The notes below the pieces were generated by a model that had not been told where the DNA came from, did no database searches, and saw nothing but the letters and a program-made list of their open reading frames with translations. Both the position numbers and the translations under genes were made by a program. This document shows positions 7,226-16,270 of a DNA stretch of 24,367 nucleotides, piece by piece; the stretch's first letter is position 1, and every line of letters starts with the position of its first letter. The stretch is from Saprospiraceae bacterium UBA7328. GTDB taxonomy: Bacteria; Bacteroidota; Bacteroidia; Chitinophagales; Saprospiraceae. The stretch covers positions 62,825 to 87,191 of the forward strand of contig DKPS01000280.1 of assembly GCA_002471345.1 (NCBI GenBank), in the 5' to 3' direction.

Positions 7226-8619
7226 TTTCTCTCTTTACTCATATTTAAAAGTATACCAATTAGTATGCTCATCGCTAACAGTGACGAGCCGCCTTTACTG
7301 ATAAAAGGGAGTGGAATACCAATCACAGGGGCAATTCCTATGGTCATTCCAATATTAATAAAAACATGGATAAAAAGAAGTCCGGCTGCACCATAGGAAA
7401 AGTAAAGAGGGAATGGAACAGCAGAGTTTTCTCCAATAAACAATATTCTTAAAAGCAGAATAAAAAACAAAACAATAGTAGCCATACATCCCAAGAATCC
7501 TTGCTCCTCACCTATCGTTGAAAAAATAAAATCAGTCTTTTGCTCTGGGACATAGTTAAGTTTAGTCATTGTCCCTTTGAGGAATCCTTTGCCATGAAGT
7601 CCACCAGAACCTATAGCCATTTTGGACTGAGTAAGATTATATAATGATCCTCGAGGGTCACTACTTTTTGGTTTTAACCAAACATTTATTCTGTCTTTTT
7701 GGTGAGGTTTAAGAATATTCTGATAGGTATGAGATATAGCAAAAGACATTACTCCAATTAACACGACCACTCCAATAGTACCATATTGTGCTTTCCAAAA
7801 AGATCGTGGTGAATTCAATTGAATTAATATGAGTATTACGATAGATTGGAGAAAGGTAACGATATTGACAAAATCAAACTTATATCCTGCATAAATGGCT
7901 AATGTGAAAGCAATTAGGATGAAGTATGAAAGAATATTTTTTCTGGAAAAGTTCAAAATAAAGAATAGATTCAAAGTAAGGATAACACTGAATGCGAGAT
8001 AAGGTGAAAAAATAATTGAAAGAATAATTGCTAGTAGCAAGGCTAGTCCAACCATGAAATATTTAGTCGAAAGTCCATTTCTAAACAGCATTAGTGACAA
8101 AGCAGAGAAGGTCAATGCAGATCCTGCATCTGGTTGAAGGAGTATGAAACCAGCCGGTAGCCCTATCAGCCCTAAGGCATAAAGTTGATCGATATTATTT
8201 TTAATATTTGTTTTAAAGGAGCTGCAAAAAGCCGCTAACCCAATAATCGTTGTTATTTTGGCTAATTCTGATGGTTGCAAAGACATGCCAGCCATGATAA
8301 ACCATGACTTGGATCCTTTTATCTCGGTCCCGAATACAAAAAGAGAGATTAAGGCGAGCAGCCCTAATATATAAACTGGATATGCGAGAGTATTCCAAAA
8401 CTTCCAATCTACAATTGAAACCGCTAGGCACACAACTAAAGAGATTCCTGCCCAAATTAATTGCCTCCCAATATCAGTACTCCAGAAGTAAGTTTCTTGC
8501 TTATTAAAATCTTCACCTGTGGCATAGAGCATCAGCAACCCGACGCTTACGAGTGCGAGGTAAACTGAAAAAAGGACCCAATCAAATGTTTTATTATCTG
8601 AATTGTAAGATTTAGCCAT
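7222..8619 (-). CDS. rodA: Rod-shape peptidoglycan polymerase RodA
   Basis: A 465-residue SEDS-family glycosyltransferase that polymerises lipid II into glycan strands during cell elongation, normally with a class B penicillin-binding protein. Ten or so membrane segments are visible. SEDS motifs are present: QPSELAKI at 115-122, QPDAGSA at 162-168, and the periplasmic loop LHGKGF...TDFIF at 341-366, where D363 is the likely catalytic aspartate. The protein is longer than the E. coli enzyme because of extra membrane-rich sequence around residues 195-280, which I believe is common in Bacteroidota. It overlaps the upstream SPOR gene by 8 nt and tgt by 4 nt, so the group is surely co-transcribed. 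No pbp2, mreC or mreB is within the window. Confidence 0.94.
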   Translation of the reverse strand: MAKSYNSDNKTFDWVLFSVYLALVSVGLLMLYATGEDFNKQETYFWSTDIGRQLIWAGISLVVCLAVSIVDWKFWNTLAYPVYILGLLALISLFVFGTEIKGSKSWFIMAGMSLQPSELAKITTIIGLAAFCSSFKTNIKNNIDQLYALGLIGLPAGFILLQPDAGSALTFSALSLMLFRNGLSTKYFMVGLALLLAIILSIIFSPYLAFSVILTLNLFFILNFSRKNILSYFILIAFTLAIYAGYKFDFVNIVTFLQSIVILILIQLNSPRSFWKAQYGTIGVVVLIGVMSFAISHTYQNILKPHQKDRINVWLKPKSSDPRGSLYNLTQSKMAIGSGGLHGKGFLKGTMTKLNYVPEQKTDFIFSTIGEEQGFLGCMATIVLFFILLLRILFIGENSAVPFPLYFSYGAAGLLFIHVFINIGMTIGIAPVIGIPLPFISKGGSSLLAMSILIGILLNMSKERK

Positions 8620-9010
8620 TGGTCATTGCAGCAACAATTTCTGCTTTGTTGATTTTATCTCTTACAGGTATTGCATTTCGGAAGTGCTCTTTTAGTTCCA
8701 CTAAAAATGGTTCTAAATCAATACGATTTTCATAGGCTCCAGTACGAATGCTATAGTATGGATTTTCATAACTACTATTGCTCTTACGTTTTGGAAAAAG
8801 GTTATTGAATTTGAATTTGGCTCTTTCCATTTCCCTTCGATCAGTAGTATTTATAATCTTTATTCGCCATCCATCTATAGTAGTTTCCAATTTTCCTATA
8901 GCCTCAAATTTGTCCATTAATTTTCGTACTGTCGATTCCTCGTTGATCACAGTCTGCGCTGAGAGATTTGCATAGAAGGTAAGTGCGACAATTAAGATAA
9001 AATACTTCAT
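8612..9010 (-). CDS. Secreted SPOR-domain protein
   Basis: A 132-residue protein with a signal peptide (residues 1-19, ending SAQ) and one SPOR-like domain. The domain is recognisable by the pattern IDGWRIKI near 46-53, an Arg-rich helix (MERAKFKF), then YYSIRTGAYENR and a second helix LEPFLVELKEHF. SPOR domains bind glycan strands stripped of stem peptides, typically at division or growth sites. No transmembrane anchor remains after cleavage and no lipobox is seen, so it should be free in the periplasm. Its ATG shares one base with the deoC stop (TAATG) and its end overlaps rodA by 8 nt, which links it to RodA rather than to DeoC. Confidence 0.78.
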   Translation of the reverse strand: MKYFILIVALTFYANLSAQTVINEESTVRKLMDKFEAIGKLETTIDGWRIKIINTTDRREMERAKFKFNNLFPKRKSNSSYENPYYSIRTGAYENRIDLEPFLVELKEHFRNAIPVRDKINKAEIVAAMTNG

Positions 9011-9669
9011 TATCCTGTTATTATTTTGATGCCAGAAGATGTCCCAAGTCTATGGGCACCAGCTTTTAAAAAGTTTTTTGCTTGGGCTTTTGTCTTGATG
9101 CCTCCAGATGCTTTAATCAAAGCTTTGTTTGTTACAGTTTTCTTTATGAATTTAACTATATCCAATTCTGCGCCCTTTTTAGAAAATCCAGTAGAGGTTT
9201 TCACAAAGTCAACACTATGATCAATGGCTTTATTGCATAAAGTTTCTATTTCCTTTTCTGTAAGGAGGCAAGTCTCCAAAATGGCTTTTGCAATTTTATT
9301 TTTCATATGAATAATAGTAACCAATCTATCAAACTCATCATCAATTGCCTTCCAATCTCCATTTTTCACAGCTGCGATATTAATGACAAAATCCACTTCA
9401 TCGCAGTCATGGTCTAATAAGGTTTTCGTCTCTTCCATTTTGCTGCTTATCCCTCCATATCCCATAGGAAAGCCCACTACACTGCATACATTTGTCTGTG
9501 AGTCTGCTGTGAGCTCTTTTGCATATTTTACAAAATATGCAGGTAAACAAACCGTCTTAAACCTATATTTTATGGCTCCTTGACAATGTTCGAAAATCTC
9601 ATGTTTAGTCAAATCTGCACGTAGTATTGTATGATCTATACATTGTGCTAATGTGCCACTTGTATCCAT
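9010..9669 (-). CDS. deoC: Deoxyribose-phosphate aldolase
   Basis: DeoC cleaves 2-deoxyribose 5-phosphate to glyceraldehyde 3-phosphate and acetaldehyde in deoxynucleoside salvage. The 219-residue length is normal. The Schiff-base lysine is K157 in DFVKTSTGF, the second catalytic lysine is K186 in LIKASGGI, and the proton-relay aspartate is D93 in EVDFVINI. The C-terminal phosphate-binding region RLGTSSG is present. It is the first gene of the overlapping run with the SPOR gene, rodA and tgt; about 100-190 nt upstream separate it from the LptF/G-like gene, where the operon promoter probably lies. Confidence 0.95.
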   Translation of the reverse strand: MDTSGTLAQCIDHTILRADLTKHEIFEHCQGAIKYRFKTVCLPAYFVKYAKELTADSQTNVCSVVGFPMGYGGISSKMEETKTLLDHDCDEVDFVINIAAVKNGDWKAIDDEFDRLVTIIHMKNKIAKAILETCLLTEKEIETLCNKAIDHSVDFVKTSTGFSKKGAELDIVKFIKKTVTNKALIKASGGIKTKAQAKNFLKAGAHRLGTSSGIKIITG

Positions 9670-9767
9670 GTAAATATTTTAATTTGCAGATCAAAGATGA
9701 CTCAATTATCTGAATTCATTTGAAGGGAATGGGTTTCTTTGATTATTTTTTATTGAATGTCATTATG

Positions 9768-10856
9768 CTACGATTGAGCCCATTTGTATAAGTAGAAACA
9801 TACTACACCAAAGAGTATATTGGGTAACCAACACCCAAGCACCGGCTGCATGTTAAGATTAGTAGCAAAAGTGACAGTAAATTTTGATATCACAACAAAT
9901 AAGGCTCCAAGCCCTATTCCAGCTGCTAAATGAAAACCTAATCCTCCTCTTATCTTTCTTGAGGCTAAACAACCTCCTATGAGAGTAAGAATAATAACAC
10001 TGAATGGATCAGAAGTCCGACGATAAAGCTCTATTTCATATTTCTTGGTATTTCCAAGACCTCGTGATTTTTCAGTAATTATGAGATCTTTAAGATCTGA
10101 TGTAACCATCATTTCCATTTGTTTAGTGTGAGTGACAAAATCATCTGGATAAAGAGCTATGGTGGTATCCATTTTGCCTCTCGAAAAATCACTTGAAAAA
10201 TTATCAGTCCCAATAAATTTTCTCAATTCATAATCCTCAGCCTCCCATGTCGAAGGAGCTGATTTAAACTTCAGACTTCTTGCTTTGAATACTGATTCTA
10301 ACTTTCCGAATTCACTGTATCGTTCTAATCTAAATGTTTGGACTGTGCTATCTTTTGTACGATAGTGTCTACAAAATATTTTTTCATTTTCACTGATAAA
10401 CCAATGTAGATTATTGGTTAATACTCTTCTATTGGATTTTTTAAAGTATTCACTCTCAAATTCTACCTTCTTTTTAGTGCTCAAAGGAATGACGTAATTA
10501 TTCCCTACCCAAAGCAATGCTGAAATAAACAGAGCCGAAATGACCATGGGTTTGAGCACTCTTTTAAAGTCCATCCCAGCATTTAGCATCGTAATTATTT
10601 CTGAATCTCTTGCCATCCTCGAGGTAAAAAAAATGACTGAAATTAATGCGAATAGAGGCCAGAGTAGGCCATTGATCCAGGGAACAAAATGAACGTAATA
10701 GTCAAAAAAAATCTCATTTACTGTCAGTTTGGCCCTGATGAAGTAATCTACTCTTTCACTTACATTAATGACAACTGACACAACAGTGAAAATGACCACT
10801 GTGTAAAAAAAAGTGCCTAAAAATTTTTTAATTATATACCAATCTAGAATTTTCAT
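9768..10856 (-). CDS. LptF/LptG-family LPS-export permease (YjgP/YjgQ)
   Basis: A 362-residue inner-membrane protein of the YjgP/YjgQ family. With LptB it extracts LPS from the inner membrane and passes it to LptC/LptA. The layout is typical: three membrane segments at the N-terminus (about 8-110), a periplasmic beta-jellyroll (about 125-255) and three C-terminal segments. The coupling-helix region around SRMARDSEIITMLNAG is well conserved. I start it at the ATG at 10856 because MKILDWYIIKKF matches the family N-terminus; an ATG at 10910 would add 18 residues without family support. I cannot tell LptF from LptG by eye. It is divergent from uppS. Confidence 0.88.
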   Translation of the reverse strand: MKILDWYIIKKFLGTFFYTVVIFTVVSVVINVSERVDYFIRAKLTVNEIFFDYYVHFVPWINGLLWPLFALISVIFFTSRMARDSEIITMLNAGMDFKRVLKPMVISALFISALLWVGNNYVIPLSTKKKVEFESEYFKKSNRRVLTNNLHWFISENEKIFCRHYRTKDSTVQTFRLERYSEFGKLESVFKARSLKFKSAPSTWEAEDYELRKFIGTDNFSSDFSRGKMDTTIALYPDDFVTHTKQMEMMVTSDLKDLIITEKSRGLGNTKKYEIELYRRTSDPFSVIILTLIGGCLASRKIRGGLGFHLAAGIGLGALFVVISKFTVTFATNLNMQPVLGCWLPNILFGVVCFYLYKWAQS

Positions 10857-10951
10857 TCCAACTTCATATCTTATAATAAAACGAAGGTATTTTAAAATAG
10901 AATATGCCATAAGTAATAAGGGTCTTAATCCTATTAACTGCTATAAAACCT

Positions 10952-10959
10952 TAAATTTG
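10952..10959 (+). promoter_or_regulatory. Possible -7 element upstream of uppS
   Basis: TAAATTTG matches the Bacteroidota TAnnTTTG element and lies 20 nt before the uppS ATG in the divergent spacer. No TTG is found at the proper upstream distance, so the call is weak. Confidence 0.3.
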
Positions 10960-10979
10960 AGATACTTTTTTTTCAATAG

Positions 10980-11714
10980 ATGAGTTTAAAAACAGAAATA
11001 GACCTAAATAATCTTCCAAAGCATGTAGCTGTTATTATGGATGGAAATGGTCGGTGGGCAAAAGAAAGAAGTCGACCAAGAGTTTTTGGGCATAGTAACG
11101 GTGTCAAATCTGTAAGAGATATCACTGAATGTGCTGCGGAATTGGGTGTGTCTTATCTTACCCTTTATGCTTTTTCAACTGAAAACTGGAAGAGACCTGC
11201 TACGGAAGTCAATACATTAATGAAGCTCTTTGTTCAGACAGTGAAAAAAGAACTTAAAACCTTAAACAATAATAATATTCGATTGAAGGCTATCGGTAAT
11301 TTAAAAAACCTTCCAAAAGATACATATGAATCACTGATCTATGGCATGAAGTCCACTGAGAATAATACGAGAATGACTCTGACATTAGCTCTCAATTATA
11401 GCGCAAGGTGGGAAATAGTGGATGCTGTAAATCAGGTGATGAATGATGCAAATAAGTATCCTGAAGGTGTTTCACATGATCAATTTGAATCTTATTTGCA
11501 GACAGCCCACATGCCCGATCCTGAACTTATGATTCGAACAAGTGGGGAGCATCGTATTAGCAATTACTTGCTATGGCAATTGGCTTATAGTGAGTTATAT
11601 TTTACCGATGTTCTTTGGCCGGACTTTACTAAAGATGATTTCTATAAAGCAATACTTTCTTATCAATCTAGAGAGCGCAGATTTGGGAAGACAGGAGAGC
11701 AAGTGAAAAAATAA
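10980..11714 (+). CDS. uppS: Undecaprenyl diphosphate synthase (isoprenyl transferase)
   Basis: A 244-residue cis-prenyltransferase that extends farnesyl diphosphate with isopentenyl units to the C55 lipid carrier used for peptidoglycan and surface glycans. The signature VAVIMDGNGRWAKER at 16-30 includes the catalytic D21 and the diphosphate-binding loop. FSTENWKRP near 65-73 and the RTSGE...RISNYLLWQ block at 186-200 with E205 in SELYF complete the family pattern. It begins the envelope group uppS-bamA-ompH, an order common in Bacteroidota. bamA follows after about 70 nt. Confidence 0.96.
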   Translation: MSLKTEIDLNNLPKHVAVIMDGNGRWAKERSRPRVFGHSNGVKSVRDITECAAELGVSYLTLYAFSTENWKRPATEVNTLMKLFVQTVKKELKTLNNNNIRLKAIGNLKNLPKDTYESLIYGMKSTENNTRMTLTLALNYSARWEIVDAVNQVMNDANKYPEGVSHDQFESYLQTAHMPDPELMIRTSGEHRISNYLLWQLAYSELYFTDVLWPDFTKDDFYKAILSYQSRERRFGKTGEQVKK

Positions 11715-11785
11715 CTGAATTATTACAAATTTATAATTGCGCTTTAAGACTTCTTTAAGCCATATAAGCTCAGAATACGTTTAAT

Positions 11786-14464
11786 TTGCACCTTGGAAAA
11801 ATAATCAGAAGGCGATTGAGAAAATTTACAGCACTTAAGTATATAGGTTTTTTAGGACTGCTGATCAGTAGTACGTATCTGAATGCTCAGGAAGAGAACC
11901 CTCTTTTTGATAATTATATCTCACTAGACTATGAAAATAAGAAGACCTATACCATTGCTCAGGTCAATGTAGTTGGAACAGAAACCAGAGATACCAATGC
12001 AATTAAGTCAATAGTAAAGCTCAGAGAAGGTGATGAGATTGTGTTGGCAAGTGATAGAATTGGTAGAGGAGTGAAGAGCCTTTGGCGTTTAGGGATCTTC
12101 TCTAATGTTGAAATTCTTTTAGATGATATTATCGATGATGAAATATATCTCACTATAAAATTAGAAGAAAGTCCTACACTTTCCAGAATAGAGTTCAAGG
12201 GTGTGAAGAAGTCATGGACTGATGATCTTACCTCTGCTGTACAAGAATCTGTAAGAATAGGGGGTATTTTGACTCAAAACGGAAGATCTGAGTCAATTCA
12301 AAAAATTAAAACGTTTTATAAGTCTAAGGGTTTTCCGGACGCTGAAATAACCATTGACCAAAATAGTCATCCGACTAAAGCAAATTCTGTCATTGCGGTA
12401 TTCACTGTAGCGCCTAAGGATAGAATGAAAATTGGGAAGATATCATTTGATGGGAATGAGTATGTCTCTGACAGGAAGTTGAGGAAATTGATGAAGGAGA
12501 CGAAAAAGAAAGGCACCATTTTCAAGAAATCTAAATTTGTTGAAAGTGATTTTGAGGAGGATAAAAAGAATATTCTAGCGCATTATAATAAGTTAGGATA
12601 TAGAGATGCAACTTTCTTAGGAGACAGCCTTTGGGTCAATGTTGATAACAATTTGGAATTAAAGGTCAAATTAAGCGAAGGTAGTCAATACGTATATAGA
12701 AATATTTCATGGAAAGGAAACTCTCTTTATACTGATAATCAGTTAGCTGGGGTGTTAGGCATTGTGCCAGGAGATATTTATAATGAAGAATTACTTGCTA
12801 AGAGGTTGGAATTCAGTTTGGATGGTAGGGATGTTTCATCTCTATACATGGATAATGGGTACTTGTTTTTCCAAGCTACACCAACTGAGTTGTCTGTTCA
12901 AAATGATAGTATTGATTTAGAGATGAGGATCTATGAAGGCCCTCAAGCTACTATCGACAAGGTGAGTATAGCAGGTAATGATCGAACTAATGAAAATGTA
13001 GTTAGAAGAACGATAAGGACTGTTCCTGGTGATAAATTTAGTAGATCAAACATCATAAGATCACAGAGAGAACTCCAGAATCTGGGATATTTTAATCCTG
13101 AGAATATGGATATCCAGACTCCAGTCAATCCAGACCGTGGCACAGTGGATATTGAATATACTTTAGAAGAGACACCATCTGATCAATTAGAGTTATCTGC
13201 AGGGTTTGGAGGGTTTAGCGGATTGATTGGTACCCTTGGAGTTTCATTTAATAACTTCTCTATTAATAATATCACAAAAAAAGAATCATGGAGTCCGTTA
13301 CCTACAGGTGATGGACAGAGGCTTTCAGTAAGGATTCAATCGAATGGTCGATTTTTCAGATCGTACAATGCCAGTTTTACTGATCCTTGGTTAGGGGGGA
13401 AAAAGCCCAATTCCTTCTCTATTGGCTTTACAGGTAGTGAGTTTAACAATTCTCAGTTTGGAGGAGGATTTTTAAATATTTTGAGAGGGTTCGTTGGGCT
13501 AGGTTCTTCACTTAAATTTCCGGATGACTTCTTTGTGAGCAATACAGTATTGAATTTAGAGTCTATTAAATTGGATGAATATGGAGGAATATTTATTGTT
13601 GATTCTGGAAATTTCAAAAACTTAAACCTCAATCAGACTATATCTAGAAGTTCGATTGATCAGCCATTGTTTCCTAGAAGAGGATCTAGACTTTCACTTT
13701 CAGTTCAGTTTACTCCCCCTTATTCATTATTTAGAAAAGATAACTTCTGGATATTGACTGAAGCTGAGAAGACAGAACTACACCAAAATGCATTGCTCGA
13801 ATTAGGTTCGAGAGGAAGAGAAGGCTACTTCAATCAGGTACTTGGATCAGGAATGACTCAAGCAGAAGAGGATGTAGAACAAGAAGAAAATAGCAGGAAG
13901 TTTGGATTTTTAGAATATCATAAATGGAGATTTGATGCTGAATGGTATTTTAATATTGCAGGAAAATTAGTAATGGCTGCTTCGGCCAAGATGGGCTACT
14001 TGGGATCATATAATGACGCTTTAGGTACAGTTCCTTTTGAGAGATTTGAACTTGGTGGTGATGGACTTTCCAATCAGAACTCAGGTATTACTGGTACAGA
14101 TATAATTGCCTTGAGAGGTTATGATTTACAAGATTTATCAGTGAATACTGGAAGGAGAGGAAATGCTGCTATTTTTAACAAATTTACAGTGGAATTAAGG
14201 TATCCTTTATCTCTTAATCCAACATCTACAATTTATGCTACTACATTCTTCCAGGCAGGTAATGCATGGAATGAATTCAGAGATTATAATCCATTTGACT
14301 TGTACAGAAGTGTAGGTGTAGGTGTTAGGGTATTCTTACCTATGTTCGGTCTATTAGGCTTTGACTATGGATTCGGTTTAGATAAGGTAATAGAAGGAAA
14401 TCCAAACCCTGGATTAGGGCAGTTGTCAAAATTCAGCATCATTCTTGGATTTGAACCTGATTAA
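11786..14464 (+). CDS. bamA: Outer-membrane protein assembly factor BamA
   Basis: An 892-residue Omp85 protein, the core of the machine that inserts beta-barrel proteins into the outer membrane. Residues 1-35 are a signal peptide with a long basic N-region. Five POTRA domains occupy about 55-470, recognisable by repeated patterns such as IAQVNVVGTE, SRIEFKGVK, KIGKISFDGNEYVSDRKL and IDKVSIAGNDRTNENVVRR. A 16-strand barrel makes up the rest, ending in FSIILGFEPD. The start must be non-ATG: an in-frame TAA at 11765-11767 leaves TTG at 11786 as the only early start that keeps the signal peptide. It sits between uppS and the periplasmic chaperone gene ompH. Confidence 0.95.
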   Translation: MHLGKIIRRRLRKFTALKYIGFLGLLISSTYLNAQEENPLFDNYISLDYENKKTYTIAQVNVVGTETRDTNAIKSIVKLREGDEIVLASDRIGRGVKSLWRLGIFSNVEILLDDIIDDEIYLTIKLEESPTLSRIEFKGVKKSWTDDLTSAVQESVRIGGILTQNGRSESIQKIKTFYKSKGFPDAEITIDQNSHPTKANSVIAVFTVAPKDRMKIGKISFDGNEYVSDRKLRKLMKETKKKGTIFKKSKFVESDFEEDKKNILAHYNKLGYRDATFLGDSLWVNVDNNLELKVKLSEGSQYVYRNISWKGNSLYTDNQLAGVLGIVPGDIYNEELLAKRLEFSLDGRDVSSLYMDNGYLFFQATPTELSVQNDSIDLEMRIYEGPQATIDKVSIAGNDRTNENVVRRTIRTVPGDKFSRSNIIRSQRELQNLGYFNPENMDIQTPVNPDRGTVDIEYTLEETPSDQLELSAGFGGFSGLIGTLGVSFNNFSINNITKKESWSPLPTGDGQRLSVRIQSNGRFFRSYNASFTDPWLGGKKPNSFSIGFTGSEFNNSQFGGGFLNILRGFVGLGSSLKFPDDFFVSNTVLNLESIKLDEYGGIFIVDSGNFKNLNLNQTISRSSIDQPLFPRRGSRLSLSVQFTPPYSLFRKDNFWILTEAEKTELHQNALLELGSRGREGYFNQVLGSGMTQAEEDVEQEENSRKFGFLEYHKWRFDAEWYFNIAGKLVMAASAKMGYLGSYNDALGTVPFERFELGGDGLSNQNSGITGTDIIALRGYDLQDLSVNTGRRGNAAIFNKFTVELRYPLSLNPTSTIYATTFFQAGNAWNEFRDYNPFDLYRSVGVGVRVFLPMFGLLGFDYGFGLDKVIEGNPNPGLGQLSKFSIILGFEPD

Positions 14465-14552
14465 TTGGAGACTTTCAGCTATGAAAATGTTCATGGCAAT
14501 CTGAATTTCATAATCTTAGGTTAAAAAACTCTTTTAGAAAAGCCGAATATGA

Positions 14553-14560
14553 TACTTTTG
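14553..14560 (+). promoter_or_regulatory. Possible -7 element upstream of ompH
   Basis: TACTTTTG matches TAnnTTTG and lies about 75 nt upstream of the ompH ATG, within the 170-nt gap after bamA. A clear TTG at the proper upstream distance is not seen. A separate ompH promoter is plausible but unproven. Confidence 0.3.
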
Positions 14561-14634
14561 CGTCCTATTTTCGACAGCTCTATGGATTCATATCCTAAGG
14601 CAGTATCTAGTAGTGAATAAGAAATAAACACACA

Positions 14635-15141
14635 ATGACAAAATCATATATTTTATCTATACTTTTCGCTGTAGTATTTATCACTACAGGTTTAAGTCAG
14701 AAATATGCTTATATCAATTCAACTGAATTGTTAATAGCCATGCCACAAGTTAAGACTGCTGACTCTCAACTTGAAACTTACCAAAAGACCCTTATGACAA
14801 AAGGTGAAACGATGGAAAAGGCATTTCAGACTGAATACAACAAGTATGTTACAGAAGCTCAAGGTGGGACGCTTACAGGTCTTCAGATGCAACAAAAGGA
14901 ATCTGCTCTAGGACAGCAACAGCAAGAAATCCAACAGTATGCTGCTGAAGTTCAACAACTTCTTGGAGCCAAAAAACAGGAGTTATATGAGCCAATCCTT
15001 CAAAAAGTAAGGGATGTTGTAGAGGAGATTGGAAAATCAAATGGTTATACCATGATTTTTGATGGAAGTGTAGGAGGTTTACTTTTTGCTAAAGATGCTG
15101 ACAATCTAATGGTTGAAGTAAAAGCAAAATTAGGTTTATAG
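14635..15141 (+). CDS. OmpH/Skp-family periplasmic chaperone
   Basis: A 168-residue periplasmic protein of the OmpH/Skp family, which holds unfolded outer-membrane proteins on their way to BamA. Residues 1-22 form a signal peptide. The family start KYAYINSTELL is followed by long Gln- and Glu-rich helices (about 45-130) forming the tentacle coiled coil, and a C-terminal core strand with GYTMIFDGS. It lies 170 nt after bamA, which fits the functional pair. Its stop lies only 2 nt from the stop of the convergent membrane peptidase gene, leaving no room for an ordinary terminator. Confidence 0.92.
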   Translation: MTKSYILSILFAVVFITTGLSQKYAYINSTELLIAMPQVKTADSQLETYQKTLMTKGETMEKAFQTEYNKYVTEAQGGTLTGLQMQQKESALGQQQQEIQQYAAEVQQLLGAKKQELYEPILQKVRDVVEEIGKSNGYTMIFDGSVGGLLFAKDADNLMVEVKAKLGL

Positions 15142-15143
15142 TC

Positions 15144-16253
15144 CTAAGAAATCCATTTCTTGGTATTATGAGTCTTAATGAATTGTTCCAGGCTTGTACG
15201 ATCTAGCAATCCTATTATATTTGACTCTTTAGATATCACATCTGCTGTGTACCAGCCATTTGTATCCATAAGTGAGAATACAGTTTTTAGCTTAAGATGA
15301 TCATCTACTCTGCCATGGACATTAGAAACATAACGAAGTATTGATTCATTTTTTAATTTGTTCTTTCTCGCAAAGGATATGGCAGGACTAGTAAGAACTC
15401 CAAGATTATTTCCATTAATATCATTTACAGGATAGTTACCTTGATTTGTTGAGGCTCGTTCAAAAACTTGTAAAAAAGAGTAGTCGGCTTGAAGAATTAT
15501 AGGATTCTTTATTAATACATCTTTTGCTGTTTTGCTTTCAAATAAATGATCTGTAAATACTTGACGATATTCCGATCCTGAAGTAAAGAGAATGAATCCA
15601 CCTATCAAGGTGAGGACCAAATGAGAAGAGTAAATGCCAAATCCAATAAATAAAACAGCAAAAATTCTTGCGACTATCATTGCTACATATGTCGCTTTTA
15701 GCCTTGGCATCATGTAAGCCATGAGGGCTCGAAACACTCTCCCTCCATCCATAGGAAAAGCAGGTATCATATTAAATATGACTAATGTGACATTTATAAT
15801 TAAGAGATAGCGGATATAATCTATAGGAGCTGTAATCAAGTTCATACTTTGCTCTTTAGGGAACATATCTCGAGTGAATGGGAGCAGGATTAATAGGAAA
15901 AGCAAAGCGAGTAATACGTTTACTGCGGGCCCGGCTAGAGCTACTACGAGCTCATTACTTGGTTTCCGTGGTATATCCATAAGTCTAGCTATGCCACCAA
16001 TAGGCGATATTATTATGTCCTTGGTTTTTATGCCATATCTTTTGGCAGCCATGGCATGCCCTAATTCATGAAGTACCACGAAAAAGAATAGAATGCACAC
16101 AAACATTACAAACCAAAACCCGTCTGAAGTGGAAAAATTATTACTCCAAGCAGTATAAAGTATAAATGCTATGAAAAGTCCAAAGGTCCAATGGATTAAA
16201 ATTGGAATTCCAGAAACGGTTGTTAAATGGAAAGACTGTTTGTTACTGAGCAC
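15144..16253 (-). CDS. Site-2-protease-like M50 metallopeptidase with C-terminal CBS pair
   Basis: A 369-residue polytopic peptidase. The zinc motif HELGH (H62, E63, H66) sits in a membrane segment, and the third ligand motif NMIPAFPMDGG provides D169. Four or more further hydrophobic segments follow to about residue 230. Residues 235-365 look like a divergent pair of CBS domains (TAKDVLIKNPIIL..., GNNLGVLTS..., SNIIGLLDR), as in the SpoIVFB-like/CBS subgroup, which usually bind adenine nucleotides. Targets are unknown; members cleave membrane-spanning anti-sigma factors or other helices. It begins 17 nt after the TPR gene stop, so the two are likely co-transcribed. Confidence 0.88.
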   Translation of the reverse strand: MLSNKQSFHLTTVSGIPILIHWTFGLFIAFILYTAWSNNFSTSDGFWFVMFVCILFFFVVLHELGHAMAAKRYGIKTKDIIISPIGGIARLMDIPRKPSNELVVALAGPAVNVLLALLFLLILLPFTRDMFPKEQSMNLITAPIDYIRYLLIINVTLVIFNMIPAFPMDGGRVFRALMAYMMPRLKATYVAMIVARIFAVLFIGFGIYSSHLVLTLIGGFILFTSGSEYRQVFTDHLFESKTAKDVLIKNPIILQADYSFLQVFERASTNQGNYPVNDINGNNLGVLTSPAISFARKNKLKNESILRYVSNVHGRVDDHLKLKTVFSLMDTNGWYTADVISKESNIIGLLDRTSLEQFIKTHNTKKWIS

Positions 16254-16270
16254 TTTGTTTAAGTGTGGTT

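Noticed and set aside
10857..10910. ATG at 10910 as the start of the LptF/G-like protein
   Set aside because: The extra 18 residues are not like the family; MKILDWYIIKKF at 10856 is the usual beginning.
14466..14504. Short ORF (MKMFMAI) in the gap before ompH as a leader peptide
   Set aside because: Seven codons without regulatory codon run or attenuator hairpin; chance in AT-rich DNA.
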